Shown here in pieces: positions 24,751 to 32,780 of a DNA stretch of 64,000 nt (position 1 is its first letter; every line of letters starts with the position of its first letter). The position numbers and the translations under genes were made by a program. Under the pieces are notes generated by a model. That model did not search any database. It had not been told where the DNA came from and was given only the letters and a program-made list of their open reading frames with translations. Origin of the DNA: Tenacibaculum sp. SZ-18 (GTDB taxonomy: Bacteria; Bacteroidota; Bacteroidia; Flavobacteriales; Flavobacteriaceae). Location of the stretch: the NCBI RefSeq assembly GCF_002813915.1, contig NZ_CP019335.1, forward strand, positions 2,463,777-2,527,776. The letters run 5' to 3'.

Positions 24751-26758
24751 GACAATAAATATAAATTTAGGCGGATTTTTCTTCCATATAGATGAAAACG
24801 CGTATCAAAAGTTAAAACGATACTTAGACGCCATCGCTCGTTCATTAAGTGATGACCCACAAGGAAAAAATGAAATCATTTCAGATATCGAAGCTCGTAT
24901 TAGTGAGTTACTTTCTGAAAGAATAACAGACGCTCGTCAAGTTGTAAATGAAGGTGATATTGATGAAATTATTACCATCATGGGACAACCAGAAGATTAC
25001 ACAGAGGCAGAAGAAACATATAGTGACGACTCAAGCTATAATTACGGTAAAAGATCTAAATCTTCGAATAAGAAGTTATTCAGAGATCGCGAAGACAAAT
25101 TTTTAGGTGGTGTTGCTTCAGGATTAGCTCACTACACTAATATTGATACTATTTGGGTTCGATTGTTCTTCATTTTAACTGCGGTAACAACTGGTTTTGG
25201 ATTTTTAATCTATATTATATTATGGGTATTATTACCTGAGGCTAAAACAACGGCGGAGAAACTACAGATGGAAGGTGAGGATGTGAATATCGGAAACATT
25301 GAAAAAAAAATTCGTAACGAGTTTGAATATCTCTCCACAAAGTTAAAAGACGGGGCTAGTGAAATAACCGAAAAAATCTCTAGTGCAGATTATGAAAAAT
25401 TGCGTAACCAAACTAAATCTGGCTTTCAAGATTTTATAGATACTGTAGGTAAAATACTATCAGCGCTTTTTAAGGTCTTTGGAAAGTTTATGGGAATTTT
25501 ACTTGTATTTATTGCAGGTATAGTGTTGATATCACTGATCTTTGCAATGTTTTCCATCAGTAGTTTAGAAATACTCGGGTTTGATGGAGACTTTATTCAC
25601 TACCCTCCGTTGTTTTATGATTCTGTTCTACCGAATTGGTTATTAACACTATTTGGAATGTTGTTAGTTGCTGTTCCAATTTTAGCACTATTAATTCTAG
25701 GGTTACGTATACTATCTCCTAATTTAAAAAGAGTATCTACAACAACATCTTTGTCATTATTTGGAATTTGGCTTGTTTCATTATTCTTCATAGGATTTTC
25801 AGGGATTGAATTTGCAACCTCAAAAGCGCAACGTGCCGTTAAAGTTAGTAAGAAATCGATTTTATTTAATCCAGAAGAACCTCTTAAAATCGGAGTAAAA
25901 AATGATGATGAAATATATTATCAGCACAATCTGCGTAGAAGAGATAACTCGATAGAAGTTTACATAGACGATAAAAAAGCAAAATACTCAAATGATATTA
26001 AAATAGATGTTGCTAAAAGTGATAGTAACGAAGCTTTTATAGAAATCAAAAAAGAATCAGAAGGAAGGAAACGTAAAGATGCATTAAATAACGCTGAGAA
26101 AATAAAATATAAGTTCAACTTACATAAGAATAAAATTATATTCGATGCCTTTTTTTTAAGCGAATTTAAAAATATCTGGAAAGACGAAGAAGTTTATTTA
26201 ACTCTTTACATACCAGAAGGAACAATAATATATTTTGAAAATTCTTCTAAGAGATTTTTATATAATATAGAAAATACGGAAGACATTTATGATAGAAACA
26301 TGGCGAATCATCATTTTAAAATGACATCCAAAGGTTTCGAATGTATAGATTGTGAGAACAATAAAGAATCAGAAGATGAACGAAAAGCTAATTCTGATTG
26401 GAACTATGATAATACTAACGATAACAACAATAACAATGATAACAATTCTGATGTATCTTTCTTATTTGATAGTACAATTAATAACTTAAAAGCAGAGTTT
26501 ATCATCTCTAAACAAACTACAAAAACAGAATTAGAAAAACTTATTAAATGGTTTAAGAAAAGAAAAAATATTGACATAACTATCGTTAAATCAAGTTTTA
26601 AAAATAAAAGGATTGAAAAAATACTTTTAGACATTGATTGCAACGATGGCTACAAAGGTAAACTCAAAATTTCTAATAATACACTAGAAGGCATACCTAC
26701 CGGATTTAGAAGATTATATGATGAAGAGGACAAAACTCTTGCTTTTAAAATCTGGTAA
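24743..26758 (+). CDS. PspC domain envelope-stress protein
   Basis: 671 residues. Residues 1-90 resemble the N-terminal helical domain seen in DUF1700-like proteins (ISDIEARISELLSER); PspC domain at 111-167 (LFRDREDKFLGGVASGLAHY, then a membrane helix); further hydrophobic segments at about 235-265, 295-325 and 335-355; a C-terminal soluble region of about 300 residues contains an Asn/Asp low-complexity stretch (about 550-570). The protein probably senses membrane or envelope stress. Overlaps padR by 8 bp; the next gene is 40 bp downstream. Confidence 0.88.
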   Translation: MNKTININLGGFFFHIDENAYQKLKRYLDAIARSLSDDPQGKNEIISDIEARISELLSERITDARQVVNEGDIDEIITIMGQPEDYTEAEETYSDDSSYNYGKRSKSSNKKLFRDREDKFLGGVASGLAHYTNIDTIWVRLFFILTAVTTGFGFLIYIILWVLLPEAKTTAEKLQMEGEDVNIGNIEKKIRNEFEYLSTKLKDGASEITEKISSADYEKLRNQTKSGFQDFIDTVGKILSALFKVFGKFMGILLVFIAGIVLISLIFAMFSISSLEILGFDGDFIHYPPLFYDSVLPNWLLTLFGMLLVAVPILALLILGLRILSPNLKRVSTTTSLSLFGIWLVSLFFIGFSGIEFATSKAQRAVKVSKKSILFNPEEPLKIGVKNDDEIYYQHNLRRRDNSIEVYIDDKKAKYSNDIKIDVAKSDSNEAFIEIKKESEGRKRKDALNNAEKIKYKFNLHKNKIIFDAFFLSEFKNIWKDEEVYLTLYIPEGTIIYFENSSKRFLYNIENTEDIYDRNMANHHFKMTSKGFECIDCENNKESEDERKANSDWNYDNTNDNNNNNDNNSDVSFLFDSTINNLKAEFIISKQTTKTELEKLIKWFKKRKNIDITIVKSSFKNKRIEKILLDIDCNDGYKGKLKISNNTLEGIPTGFRRLYDEEDKTLAFKIW

Positions 26759-26798
26759 TAACAAAAATGAAAACTAATTGAAAGCAAATTGAAAAACT

Positions 26799-27329
26799 AT
26801 GAAACCACTTACCGACTTCTTTTTTGAAGGAAACCTATTTTGGAAAATTGTACTATTATTATGGTCTTTACTTACGTCTCTATTTACTAACGCACAAATT
26901 AGCGAAAGCTCAGAGCTCTATAAAACTTTAAAAAATAACGACAGTATAATGTTTGAAAGAACATTTAATCGTTGTGAATTGGATAAATTAGACAAAATTA
27001 TTAACGATGATTTTGAATTTTATCATGATGTTGCTGGCGAAGAATCAAGAGAAAAATTTATCTTATCTCTAAAAAATAACATTTGTTCTAATCCAAATAA
27101 AAAACCAATTCGTAAGTTAGTTGACGAATCTTTAGAAGTTTTTCCTTTAAAGAATAATGGAAAATTATATGCCGCAATTCAAAAAGGTAAACATTTATTT
27201 TTCATAAAAGAAAATGGAAAATTATCACCAACTGGTTCTGCTTTATTCACCCACTTATGGATTAAAAAAAATAACTCATGGAAGTTGAAACGAGTTTTAA
27301 GCTACAATCATCTTCCGCTACAAAATTAG
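26799..27329 (+). CDS. NTF2-like (DUF4440) secreted protein
   Basis: 176 residues. A hydrophobic segment (residues 12-32, ending in TNAQ) is a signal peptide with an unusually long N-region. The mature part has the DUF4440/NTF2 pattern: CELDKLDKIINDDFEFYHDVAGEESREKFI, then an edge strand ending HLWIKKNNSWKLKRVLSY. NTF2-like folds bind or convert small molecules; role unknown. Might share transcription with PspC. A perfect terminator follows 43 bp downstream. Confidence 0.78.
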   Translation: MKPLTDFFFEGNLFWKIVLLLWSLLTSLFTNAQISESSELYKTLKNNDSIMFERTFNRCELDKLDKIINDDFEFYHDVAGEESREKFILSLKNNICSNPNKKPIRKLVDESLEVFPLKNNGKLYAAIQKGKHLFFIKENGKLSPTGSALFTHLWIKKNNSWKLKRVLSYNHLPLQN

Positions 27330-27372
27330 TTTACTAGTTAACAAACTTCTAGACTAATACTTGGTTTACTTA

Positions 27373-27401
27373 GCCAAAGCTCCTTGAGCTTTGGCTTTTT
27401 T
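27373..27401 (+). terminator. intrinsic terminator after the NTF2-like gene
   Basis: Perfect 10-bp GC-containing stem (GCCAAAGCTC, arms 27373-27382 and 27386-27395) with a 3-nt loop and seven T's after it. It ends the DUF4870-PadR-PspC-NTF2 transcription unit. Confidence 0.92.
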
Positions 27402-27447
27402 TATTCTATTCATTTTAATTAAATTGAGTGACAAAAATCCAATTCAC

Positions 27448-28509
27448 ATGTATACCAAAAAAGTTTTTAGAGCAAAAGACATGTTAAAGTGGACTCGATT
27501 TGAAACACTTTTTTTCTTCATTTTTATTATGATAATTGTAGGTTTATACTATTTTTTCAATATCACTTGGTTCAAAATTCCTTGGACTCCACTTGCCTTA
27601 ATCGGCACCGCTGTTTCTTTCGTAATCGGTTTTCAAAACAATTCAGCATATGGAAGAATATGGGAAGCAAGAAAAATATGGGGTGGGATTGTTAATACAT
27701 CAAGAACTTTTGGTATGTTCGTTCAAGACATGGTTGATACTAAACATTCCAAAAGTAAATCATCCGAAGAAGACATTCAAAACGATATAAAAACACTCAC
27801 TTATCGACATATTGCTTGGATGACAGCTTTACGACATTCCATGAGAACACGAAAAAGTTGGGAAACTGTACTCGATGAAAAATCCAACAAGGAGTGGACA
27901 CAAATTGTAGCTCCGCCAGAATGGAATTCTACTCTAGAAAATGATTTAAAACCTTATTTAAATAAAGAAGACTTAGCCTATACCTTATCTAAAAACAATA
28001 AACAAACTGCCTTATTGTATTTACAATCTCATCATTTAAAAAACCTGAAAGATCAAGGGAAGATATGGGAGTTTTCTTTTTTAGAATTAGAAAATGTATT
28101 AGAAGAGCTATTTACGCTACAAGGAAAATCTGAAAGAATTAAAAACTTCCCTTATCCTCGTCATTTCGCCACTCTTAATCATTATTTCATGTGGTTATTC
28201 GTTTTATTATTACCAATAGCACTAGTTCCTCAGTTTTCTGAAATCGGCGAAGAAATCAGTAAAACATTACCTTCTATCGGAAAATTATTTATGTGGCTTT
28301 CAGTTCCCTTCTATGTAATTGTTGCATGGATTTTTCATACAATGGAAAGGATCGGTCGAACTGGAGAAAATCCATTTGAAGGTTCTGCAAACGATGTTCC
28401 TATTTCGACTATTGCAAGAGGAATTGAAATTGATTTAAGACAGAATTTAGGAGAAAAAGATGATGAAATACCCAATCAATTTCCAATTATTCATAATACA
28501 CAAATGTAA
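27448..28509 (+). CDS. bestrophin-family anion channel
   Basis: 353 residues from the ATG at 27448; an upstream in-frame TTG would start inside the terminator and is rejected. Four-helix bestrophin (UPF0187) pattern: two helices near 25-70, the motif GFQNNSAYGRIWEARKIWGGIVNTSR (about 70-95), helices near 245-290, and a conserved end. Bacterial bestrophins form pentameric ion channels in the inner membrane. 30 bp before the dipeptidase gene, possibly cotranscribed. Confidence 0.9.
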   Translation: MYTKKVFRAKDMLKWTRFETLFFFIFIMIIVGLYYFFNITWFKIPWTPLALIGTAVSFVIGFQNNSAYGRIWEARKIWGGIVNTSRTFGMFVQDMVDTKHSKSKSSEEDIQNDIKTLTYRHIAWMTALRHSMRTRKSWETVLDEKSNKEWTQIVAPPEWNSTLENDLKPYLNKEDLAYTLSKNNKQTALLYLQSHHLKNLKDQGKIWEFSFLELENVLEELFTLQGKSERIKNFPYPRHFATLNHYFMWLFVLLLPIALVPQFSEIGEEISKTLPSIGKLFMWLSVPFYVIVAWIFHTMERIGRTGENPFEGSANDVPISTIARGIEIDLRQNLGEKDDEIPNQFPIIHNTQM

Positions 28510-28539
28510 TATCCAATCCATTTCTTTATTTTTACAGTC

Positions 28540-29211
28540 ATGAAGAAATGGATGTTTTCAATTATCACCTTTGCCTTTTCACTATTTGTAAGTTCACAAG
28601 AATTACCCAAAGGTTTTTCTTATGTAAAAGATTTTGCACCTACAATACAAATGGAACTAAGATATTGTACCCACAACAACTTTATGGGAGTTCCTGTTGA
28701 CGGATATGAAGAACCTATTTTGATAACCTCTACTAAAACAGCTAAAGCCTTAGCTAAGATTCAAGAACTATTATTAAAGAAAGGATTGAGTTTAAAAGTA
28801 TTTGACGGTTATCGTCCTCAAACTGCTGTTAATCATTTTGTCCGATGGGCCAGAATTCCGAATGACACACTTACTAAAAAACAATACTACCCTGGCTTAA
28901 ATAAACGAAACCTTTTTAAACTAGGTTACATTGCTACCAAATCTGGTCATTCAAGAGGAAGTTCTGTAGATTTAACTATCGTACATATTGCTACAGATAC
29001 GGAATTAGATATGGGAAGCCCTTACGACTTCTTCGGAACAATTTCACACGCACAATATAAAAATCTGACAAAAGAGCAAAAAGCCAATCGATATTTACTT
29101 AGAAAAGTAATGATGGCAAATGGTTTCAGACCTTATAAAAATGAATGGTGGCATTTTACACTGAATAATGAACCATTTCCTAAAACCTACTTTGATTTTC
29201 CTGTTAAGTAA
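28540..29211 (+). CDS. D-alanyl-D-alanine dipeptidase (VanX/DdpX-like, peptidase M15)
   Basis: 223 residues with a signal peptide (to SSQ). Zn-binding motif SGHSRGSSVD (HxxxxxxD, near 141-148) and EWWHF (catalytic Glu and third Zn ligand, near 206-210) are intact, and 'VFDGYRPQ' with the Arg is present. It cleaves D-Ala-D-Ala, as part of murein turnover and nutrient recovery. No VanH/VanA or dpp genes lie near, so it is not a vancomycin-resistance cluster. Follows bestrophin by 30 bp. Confidence 0.92.
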   Translation: MKKWMFSIITFAFSLFVSSQELPKGFSYVKDFAPTIQMELRYCTHNNFMGVPVDGYEEPILITSTKTAKALAKIQELLLKKGLSLKVFDGYRPQTAVNHFVRWARIPNDTLTKKQYYPGLNKRNLFKLGYIATKSGHSRGSSVDLTIVHIATDTELDMGSPYDFFGTISHAQYKNLTKEQKANRYLLRKVMMANGFRPYKNEWWHFTLNNEPFPKTYFDFPVK

Positions 29212-29251
29212 GAATTAACATTTTATATCGACATAAAAATTTAAACGGCAC

Positions 29252-29259
29252 TATATTTG
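29252..29259 (+). promoter_or_regulatory. Bacteroidota -7 box upstream of the secreted unknown gene
   Basis: TATATTTG, exact TAnnTTTG consensus, ends 14 bp before the start at 29274. No TTG is visible at the usual distance upstream. Confidence 0.45.
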
Positions 29260-29273
29260 TTCTAGTAAGATTT

Positions 29274-29945
29274 ATGATGAAGTACCTTTTTAAAATATTA
29301 TTGATAAGCTTTCTTTATTCTAGTATGAATGGAATTAGTCAAGTGGATAATTCTTCTGGAGGATCTATTAAAGGTAAAACGATTGGAACTTTTAAAGCTC
29401 CTGCAAAAGAGATTAAGAAACCTAAATCTCTAAATTTCGGTAATGACAATGGTTTTAAAACTGCCAATAAAGATTTAGAAAAAAAACAAAAACAAAAGAA
29501 AGCAGAAGAAGATTTAAAAAATAAAGGAATACTTACCAAAGCAAAAGTAGCTGAAGAACGATACTTGAAAAACTTCCGTAAAATAAATGGGATGTACGAT
29601 TATCCAGTTATTGACCAAGACCTCGGTAGTATTAGTACAGATTCTAAAAGTGTGAATATTATATGTAGAGATTTCCAATATCCTGATGGAGATAGAGTAA
29701 CCATTTACGTAAATGATATTCCTGTTGTAACAAACCTAACACTAAAACAACGCTATCAATCGTTCAATATACCTTTAGAAGAAGGAGTTAATCGCATAAA
29801 AATAGTAGCTTTAAATCAAGGCACTTCTGGTCCAAACACAGCAGCTTTTAAAGTATACAATGATGCAGGAATGCTCCTTTCCTCAAATGAATGGAATTTA
29901 GCTACAGGAGCTAAAGCCACACTTATTGTAGCCAAGAATAAATAA
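29274..29945 (+). CDS. secreted protein of unknown function
   Basis: 223 residues. Signal peptide to about residue 23 (SSMNGISQ). Residues 25-100 are a charged, Lys/Glu-rich, probably disordered or helical region (KKQKQKKAEEDLKNKG). Residues 110-223 are beta-rich with repeated 'VNIICRDFQYPDGDRVTIYVNDIPV' and 'GVNRIKIVALNQGTSGPNTAAFKV', which resembles an Ig-like or all-beta binding domain. Start could also be 29277 (MMKYLF). I do not recognise a family; found just before pdhA but not functionally linked by anything seen. Confidence 0.75.
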   Translation: MMKYLFKILLISFLYSSMNGISQVDNSSGGSIKGKTIGTFKAPAKEIKKPKSLNFGNDNGFKTANKDLEKKQKQKKAEEDLKNKGILTKAKVAEERYLKNFRKINGMYDYPVIDQDLGSISTDSKSVNIICRDFQYPDGDRVTIYVNDIPVVTNLTLKQRYQSFNIPLEEGVNRIKIVALNQGTSGPNTAAFKVYNDAGMLLSSNEWNLATGAKATLIVAKNK

Positions 29946-30006
29946 CTTCACGCAAACGTTTGAGATAAATCATAGATAATGCGTTTTTTATTCTATAAAA
30001 AACCGT

Positions 30007-30014
30007 TATTTTTG
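30007..30014 (+). promoter_or_regulatory. possible -7 box upstream of pdhA
   Basis: TATTTTTG fits TAnnTTTG and ends 43 bp before the pdhA ATG. The upstream -33 element is not convincing. Confidence 0.4.
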
Positions 30015-30057
30015 TTGCTGCATTTTTAGTAAGCAAAAAAACAAACAACAATTCAGA

Positions 30058-31047
30058 ATGAAAAAAGTCACTAAAGAAACTTATATCAACTGGTATAGAG
30101 ATATGCTTTTTTGGAGAAAGTTTGAAGACAAACTTGCCGCAGTTTATATACAACAAAAAGTAAGAGGTTTCTTGCATTTATATAACGGTCAAGAAGCAGT
30201 ATTAGCAGGTGCCTTACATGCTATGGATCTTACAAAAGACAAGATGATTACAGCTTATCGTAATCATGTACAGCCTATCGGAATGGGTGTAGATCCGAAA
30301 AGAGTTATGGCAGAATTGTATGGAAAAGCAACAGGAACTTCTCAAGGTCTTGGAGGTTCTATGCACATCTTCTCAAAAGAATTTCGTTTTTACGGAGGTC
30401 ATGGAATTGTAGGTGGTCAGATTCCCTTAGGAGCAGGAATTGCTTTTGGTGATAAATACCATAATAGTGATGCAGTTACTTTATGTTACTTTGGTGATGG
30501 TGCAGCTCGTCAAGGTTCTTTACACGAAACTTTTAACATGGCAATGAACTGGAAATTACCTGTCATTTTTATTTGTGAAAATAACGGTTATGCAATGGGA
30601 ACTTCTGTTGAAAGAACTGCAAATCATGAAGATATTTGGAAATTAGGTTTAGGGTATGAAATGCCATGTGGACCTGTAGATGGAATGAATCCAGTAAAAG
30701 TTGCTGAGGCTGTTGATGAAGCAATTCAAAGAGCAAGAAAAGGTGACGGTCCAACTTTCTTAGAAATGAAAACTTACCGATACAGAGGACATTCAATGTC
30801 TGATGCACAACATTACCGTACGAAAGAAGAAGTTGAGGAATACAAAAAAATAGATCCAATTACTCAAGTATTAAATATTATTAAGGATAAAAAATACGCG
30901 TCTGATGAGGAAATTGATACTATTAATAAAGAAGTAAAAGCCATGGTGAAAGAATGTGAGAAATTTGCGGAAGATTCTCCATTTCCAGAATTAAATGTTC
31001 TTCACGACGTTGTTTACGAACAAAAAGATTATCCTTTTATCAAATAA
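30058..31047 (+). CDS. pdhA: pyruvate dehydrogenase E1 component, alpha subunit
   Basis: 329 residues, normal length for the alpha chain. TPP motif starts GDGAARQG (about 142-149) and ends ENNGYAMGT (about 172-180). In the complex it forms an alpha2-beta2 E1 decarboxylating pyruvate and acetylating the lipoyl group. The beta subunit gene is not in this window, so E1 is encoded in two places, a known arrangement in this group. pdhC follows 23 bp later. Confidence 0.95.
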   Translation: MKKVTKETYINWYRDMLFWRKFEDKLAAVYIQQKVRGFLHLYNGQEAVLAGALHAMDLTKDKMITAYRNHVQPIGMGVDPKRVMAELYGKATGTSQGLGGSMHIFSKEFRFYGGHGIVGGQIPLGAGIAFGDKYHNSDAVTLCYFGDGAARQGSLHETFNMAMNWKLPVIFICENNGYAMGTSVERTANHEDIWKLGLGYEMPCGPVDGMNPVKVAEAVDEAIQRARKGDGPTFLEMKTYRYRGHSMSDAQHYRTKEEVEEYKKIDPITQVLNIIKDKKYASDEEIDTINKEVKAMVKECEKFAEDSPFPELNVLHDVVYEQKDYPFIK

Positions 31048-31070
31048 ATAACCACGAAAACTAAGTAAAA

Positions 31071-32717
31071 ATGGCAACAGTAATTAATATGCCTCGCTTA
31101 AGCGACACGATGGAAGAAGGAGTAGTAGCTTCTTGGTTAAAAAAGGTTGGTGATAAAGTTGAGGAAGGAGATATTTTAGCTGAAATTGAAACTGATAAAG
31201 CTACAATGGAATTCGAATCTTTTCATGAAGGAACTTTATTACATATCGGTGTAAATGAAGGTGAAGGGGCTCCTGTAGATACTTTATTAGCTATTATTGG
31301 TGATGAAGGCGAAGATTTTTCGGCACTATTAAATCAAAGTTCTTCTGAAGCATCAAAAAGTGAAGAGTCTAAAGAAGAATCAAAAAAAGAAAAAAATACT
31401 TCAAGTAACACTTCTATTTCTATTCCGGATGGAGTTCAAGTTGTAACAATGCCTAGACTTAGTGATACTATGGCTGAAGGTACTGTAGCTTCTTGGTTAA
31501 AAAGTGTTGGAGACAAAGTTGAGGAAGGAGATATTTTAGCTGAAATTGAAACTGATAAAGCTACAATGGAGTTCGAATCTTTTTACGAGGGAACTCTTTT
31601 ATATATTGGAATTAACGAAGGAGAAAGTGCACCAGTTGATAGTTTATTAGCTATTATTGGAGCTGAAGGAACTGATGTTTCTGCTGTAATTGAAGCTCAA
31701 AAAAACGGTGGTTTAACTACAACAACTCCCAGTGAAGAAAAAACAACAGAATCAAAGCCTACTGAAAAAGCTACTCCTGCTGCTCAAGAAACTGTAACAA
31801 ACACTACTACTTCTAATTCTGGAGGAAGAATTTTTGCTTCACCTTTAGCTAAGAAAATTGCTAAAGACAAAGGTATTAATTTAGCAGATGTTAAGGGTTC
31901 TGGTGAGAATGGAAGAATCGTTAAGAAAGACGTAGAAAACTATACTCCAGCTGCGAAAATGGAAGCTTCTGCTCCTGTTTCTCAAAGTACAAGTGCACCA
32001 ACTACTGCTCTAACTAATTTTGCTGTTGCAGGAGAAGAGAGAACTGAAGATGTTAAAAATTCTCAAATGCGTAAAGCAATCGCAAGAAGTTTAGGTAATT
32101 CTAAATTCTCTGCGCCCCACTTCTACTTAAACATTGAAGTAGACATGGATAATGCAATTGCTTCTCGTAAAACTATCAATGCTATACCTGATGTTAAAGT
32201 TTCTTTTAACGATATGGTTGTGAAAGCTTGTGCAATGGCATTAAGAAAGCATCCACAAGTAAATACTTCTTGGACAGATAATACTACTAAATACCATAGT
32301 CATATTCATGTTGGTGTTGCTGTAGCTGTTGATGAAGGATTAGTTGTCCCTGTAGTTAAACATACTGATGCTATGACCTTAACTCAAATTGGAGCATCTG
32401 TTAAAGATTTAGCTGGTAAAGCAAGAAGTAAGAAAATTAAACCAGACGAAATGCAAGGAAGTACTTTTACAGTTTCTAACCTTGGAATGTTTGGAATTGA
32501 AAGTTTTACTTCAATTATAAACCAACCAAATTCAGCAATTTTATCTGTTGGTGCTATTGTTCAAAAACCTGTAGTTAAAGACGGACAAATTGTTGTTGGA
32601 AACACAATGATGTTAACATTAGCTTGTGACCACAGAACTGTTGATGGTGCTGTTGGAGCTCAGTTCTTACAAACATTAAAAACGTTTATCGAAAACCCAG
32701 TTACCATGTTAGTGTAA
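31071..32717 (+). CDS. pdhC: dihydrolipoamide acetyltransferase (PDH E2) with two lipoyl domains
   Basis: 548 residues. Two lipoyl domains at 2-76 and 122-196 with lipoyl lysines K43 and K163 (both in ETDKATMEFES), Ala/Ser/Glu/Thr-rich linkers, a peripheral subunit-binding domain near 254-290 (FASPLAKKIAKDKGINL), and the acyltransferase domain 325-548 with the DHRTVDGA catalytic His near 517. The two lipoyl domains are unusually alike at DNA level (56 nt identical, 360 bp apart). Cotranscribed with pdhA; strong terminator follows. Confidence 0.95.
   Translation: MATVINMPRLSDTMEEGVVASWLKKVGDKVEEGDILAEIETDKATMEFESFHEGTLLHIGVNEGEGAPVDTLLAIIGDEGEDFSALLNQSSSEASKSEESKEESKKEKNTSSNTSISIPDGVQVVTMPRLSDTMAEGTVASWLKSVGDKVEEGDILAEIETDKATMEFESFYEGTLLYIGINEGESAPVDSLLAIIGAEGTDVSAVIEAQKNGGLTTTTPSEEKTTESKPTEKATPAAQETVTNTTTSNSGGRIFASPLAKKIAKDKGINLADVKGSGENGRIVKKDVENYTPAAKMEASAPVSQSTSAPTTALTNFAVAGEERTEDVKNSQMRKAIARSLGNSKFSAPHFYLNIEVDMDNAIASRKTINAIPDVKVSFNDMVVKACAMALRKHPQVNTSWTDNTTKYHSHIHVGVAVAVDEGLVVPVVKHTDAMTLTQIGASVKDLAGKARSKKIKPDEMQGSTFTVSNLGMFGIESFTSIINQPNSAILSVGAIVQKPVVKDGQIVVGNTMMLTLACDHRTVDGAVGAQFLQTLKTFIENPVTMLV
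31155..31210 (+). repeat. direct repeat, copy 1, in lipoyl domain 1 of pdhC
   Basis: 56 nt, identical to 31515-31570. It codes for the segment around the lipoyl Lys (K43). Confidence 0.8.
31515..31570 (+). repeat. direct repeat, copy 2, in lipoyl domain 2 of pdhC
   Basis: 56 nt, identical to 31155-31210, exactly 360 bp downstream, in frame. It codes for the segment around K163. Confidence 0.8.
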
Positions 32718-32733
32718 CTTGATTCAATATTTT

Positions 32734-32767
32734 AAAAAAACTCGGAGTGAGAACTCCGAGTTTTTTT
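32734..32767. terminator. bidirectional terminator between pdhC and the DUF5916 gene
   Basis: Stem of 15 bp (seven A's plus CTCGGAGT, arms 32734-32748 and 32753-32767) with a GAGA loop. Serves both convergent transcripts. Confidence 0.92.
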
Positions 32768-32780
32768 ATTTCCATCCATA

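Noticed and set aside
27391-27447. TTG start for bestrophin
   Set aside because: It lies within the preceding gene's terminator hairpin and T-run.
28540-29211. VanX as part of a glycopeptide-resistance cluster
   Set aside because: There is no VanH, VanA, VanR or VanS gene nearby; such dipeptidases are common in murein recycling.
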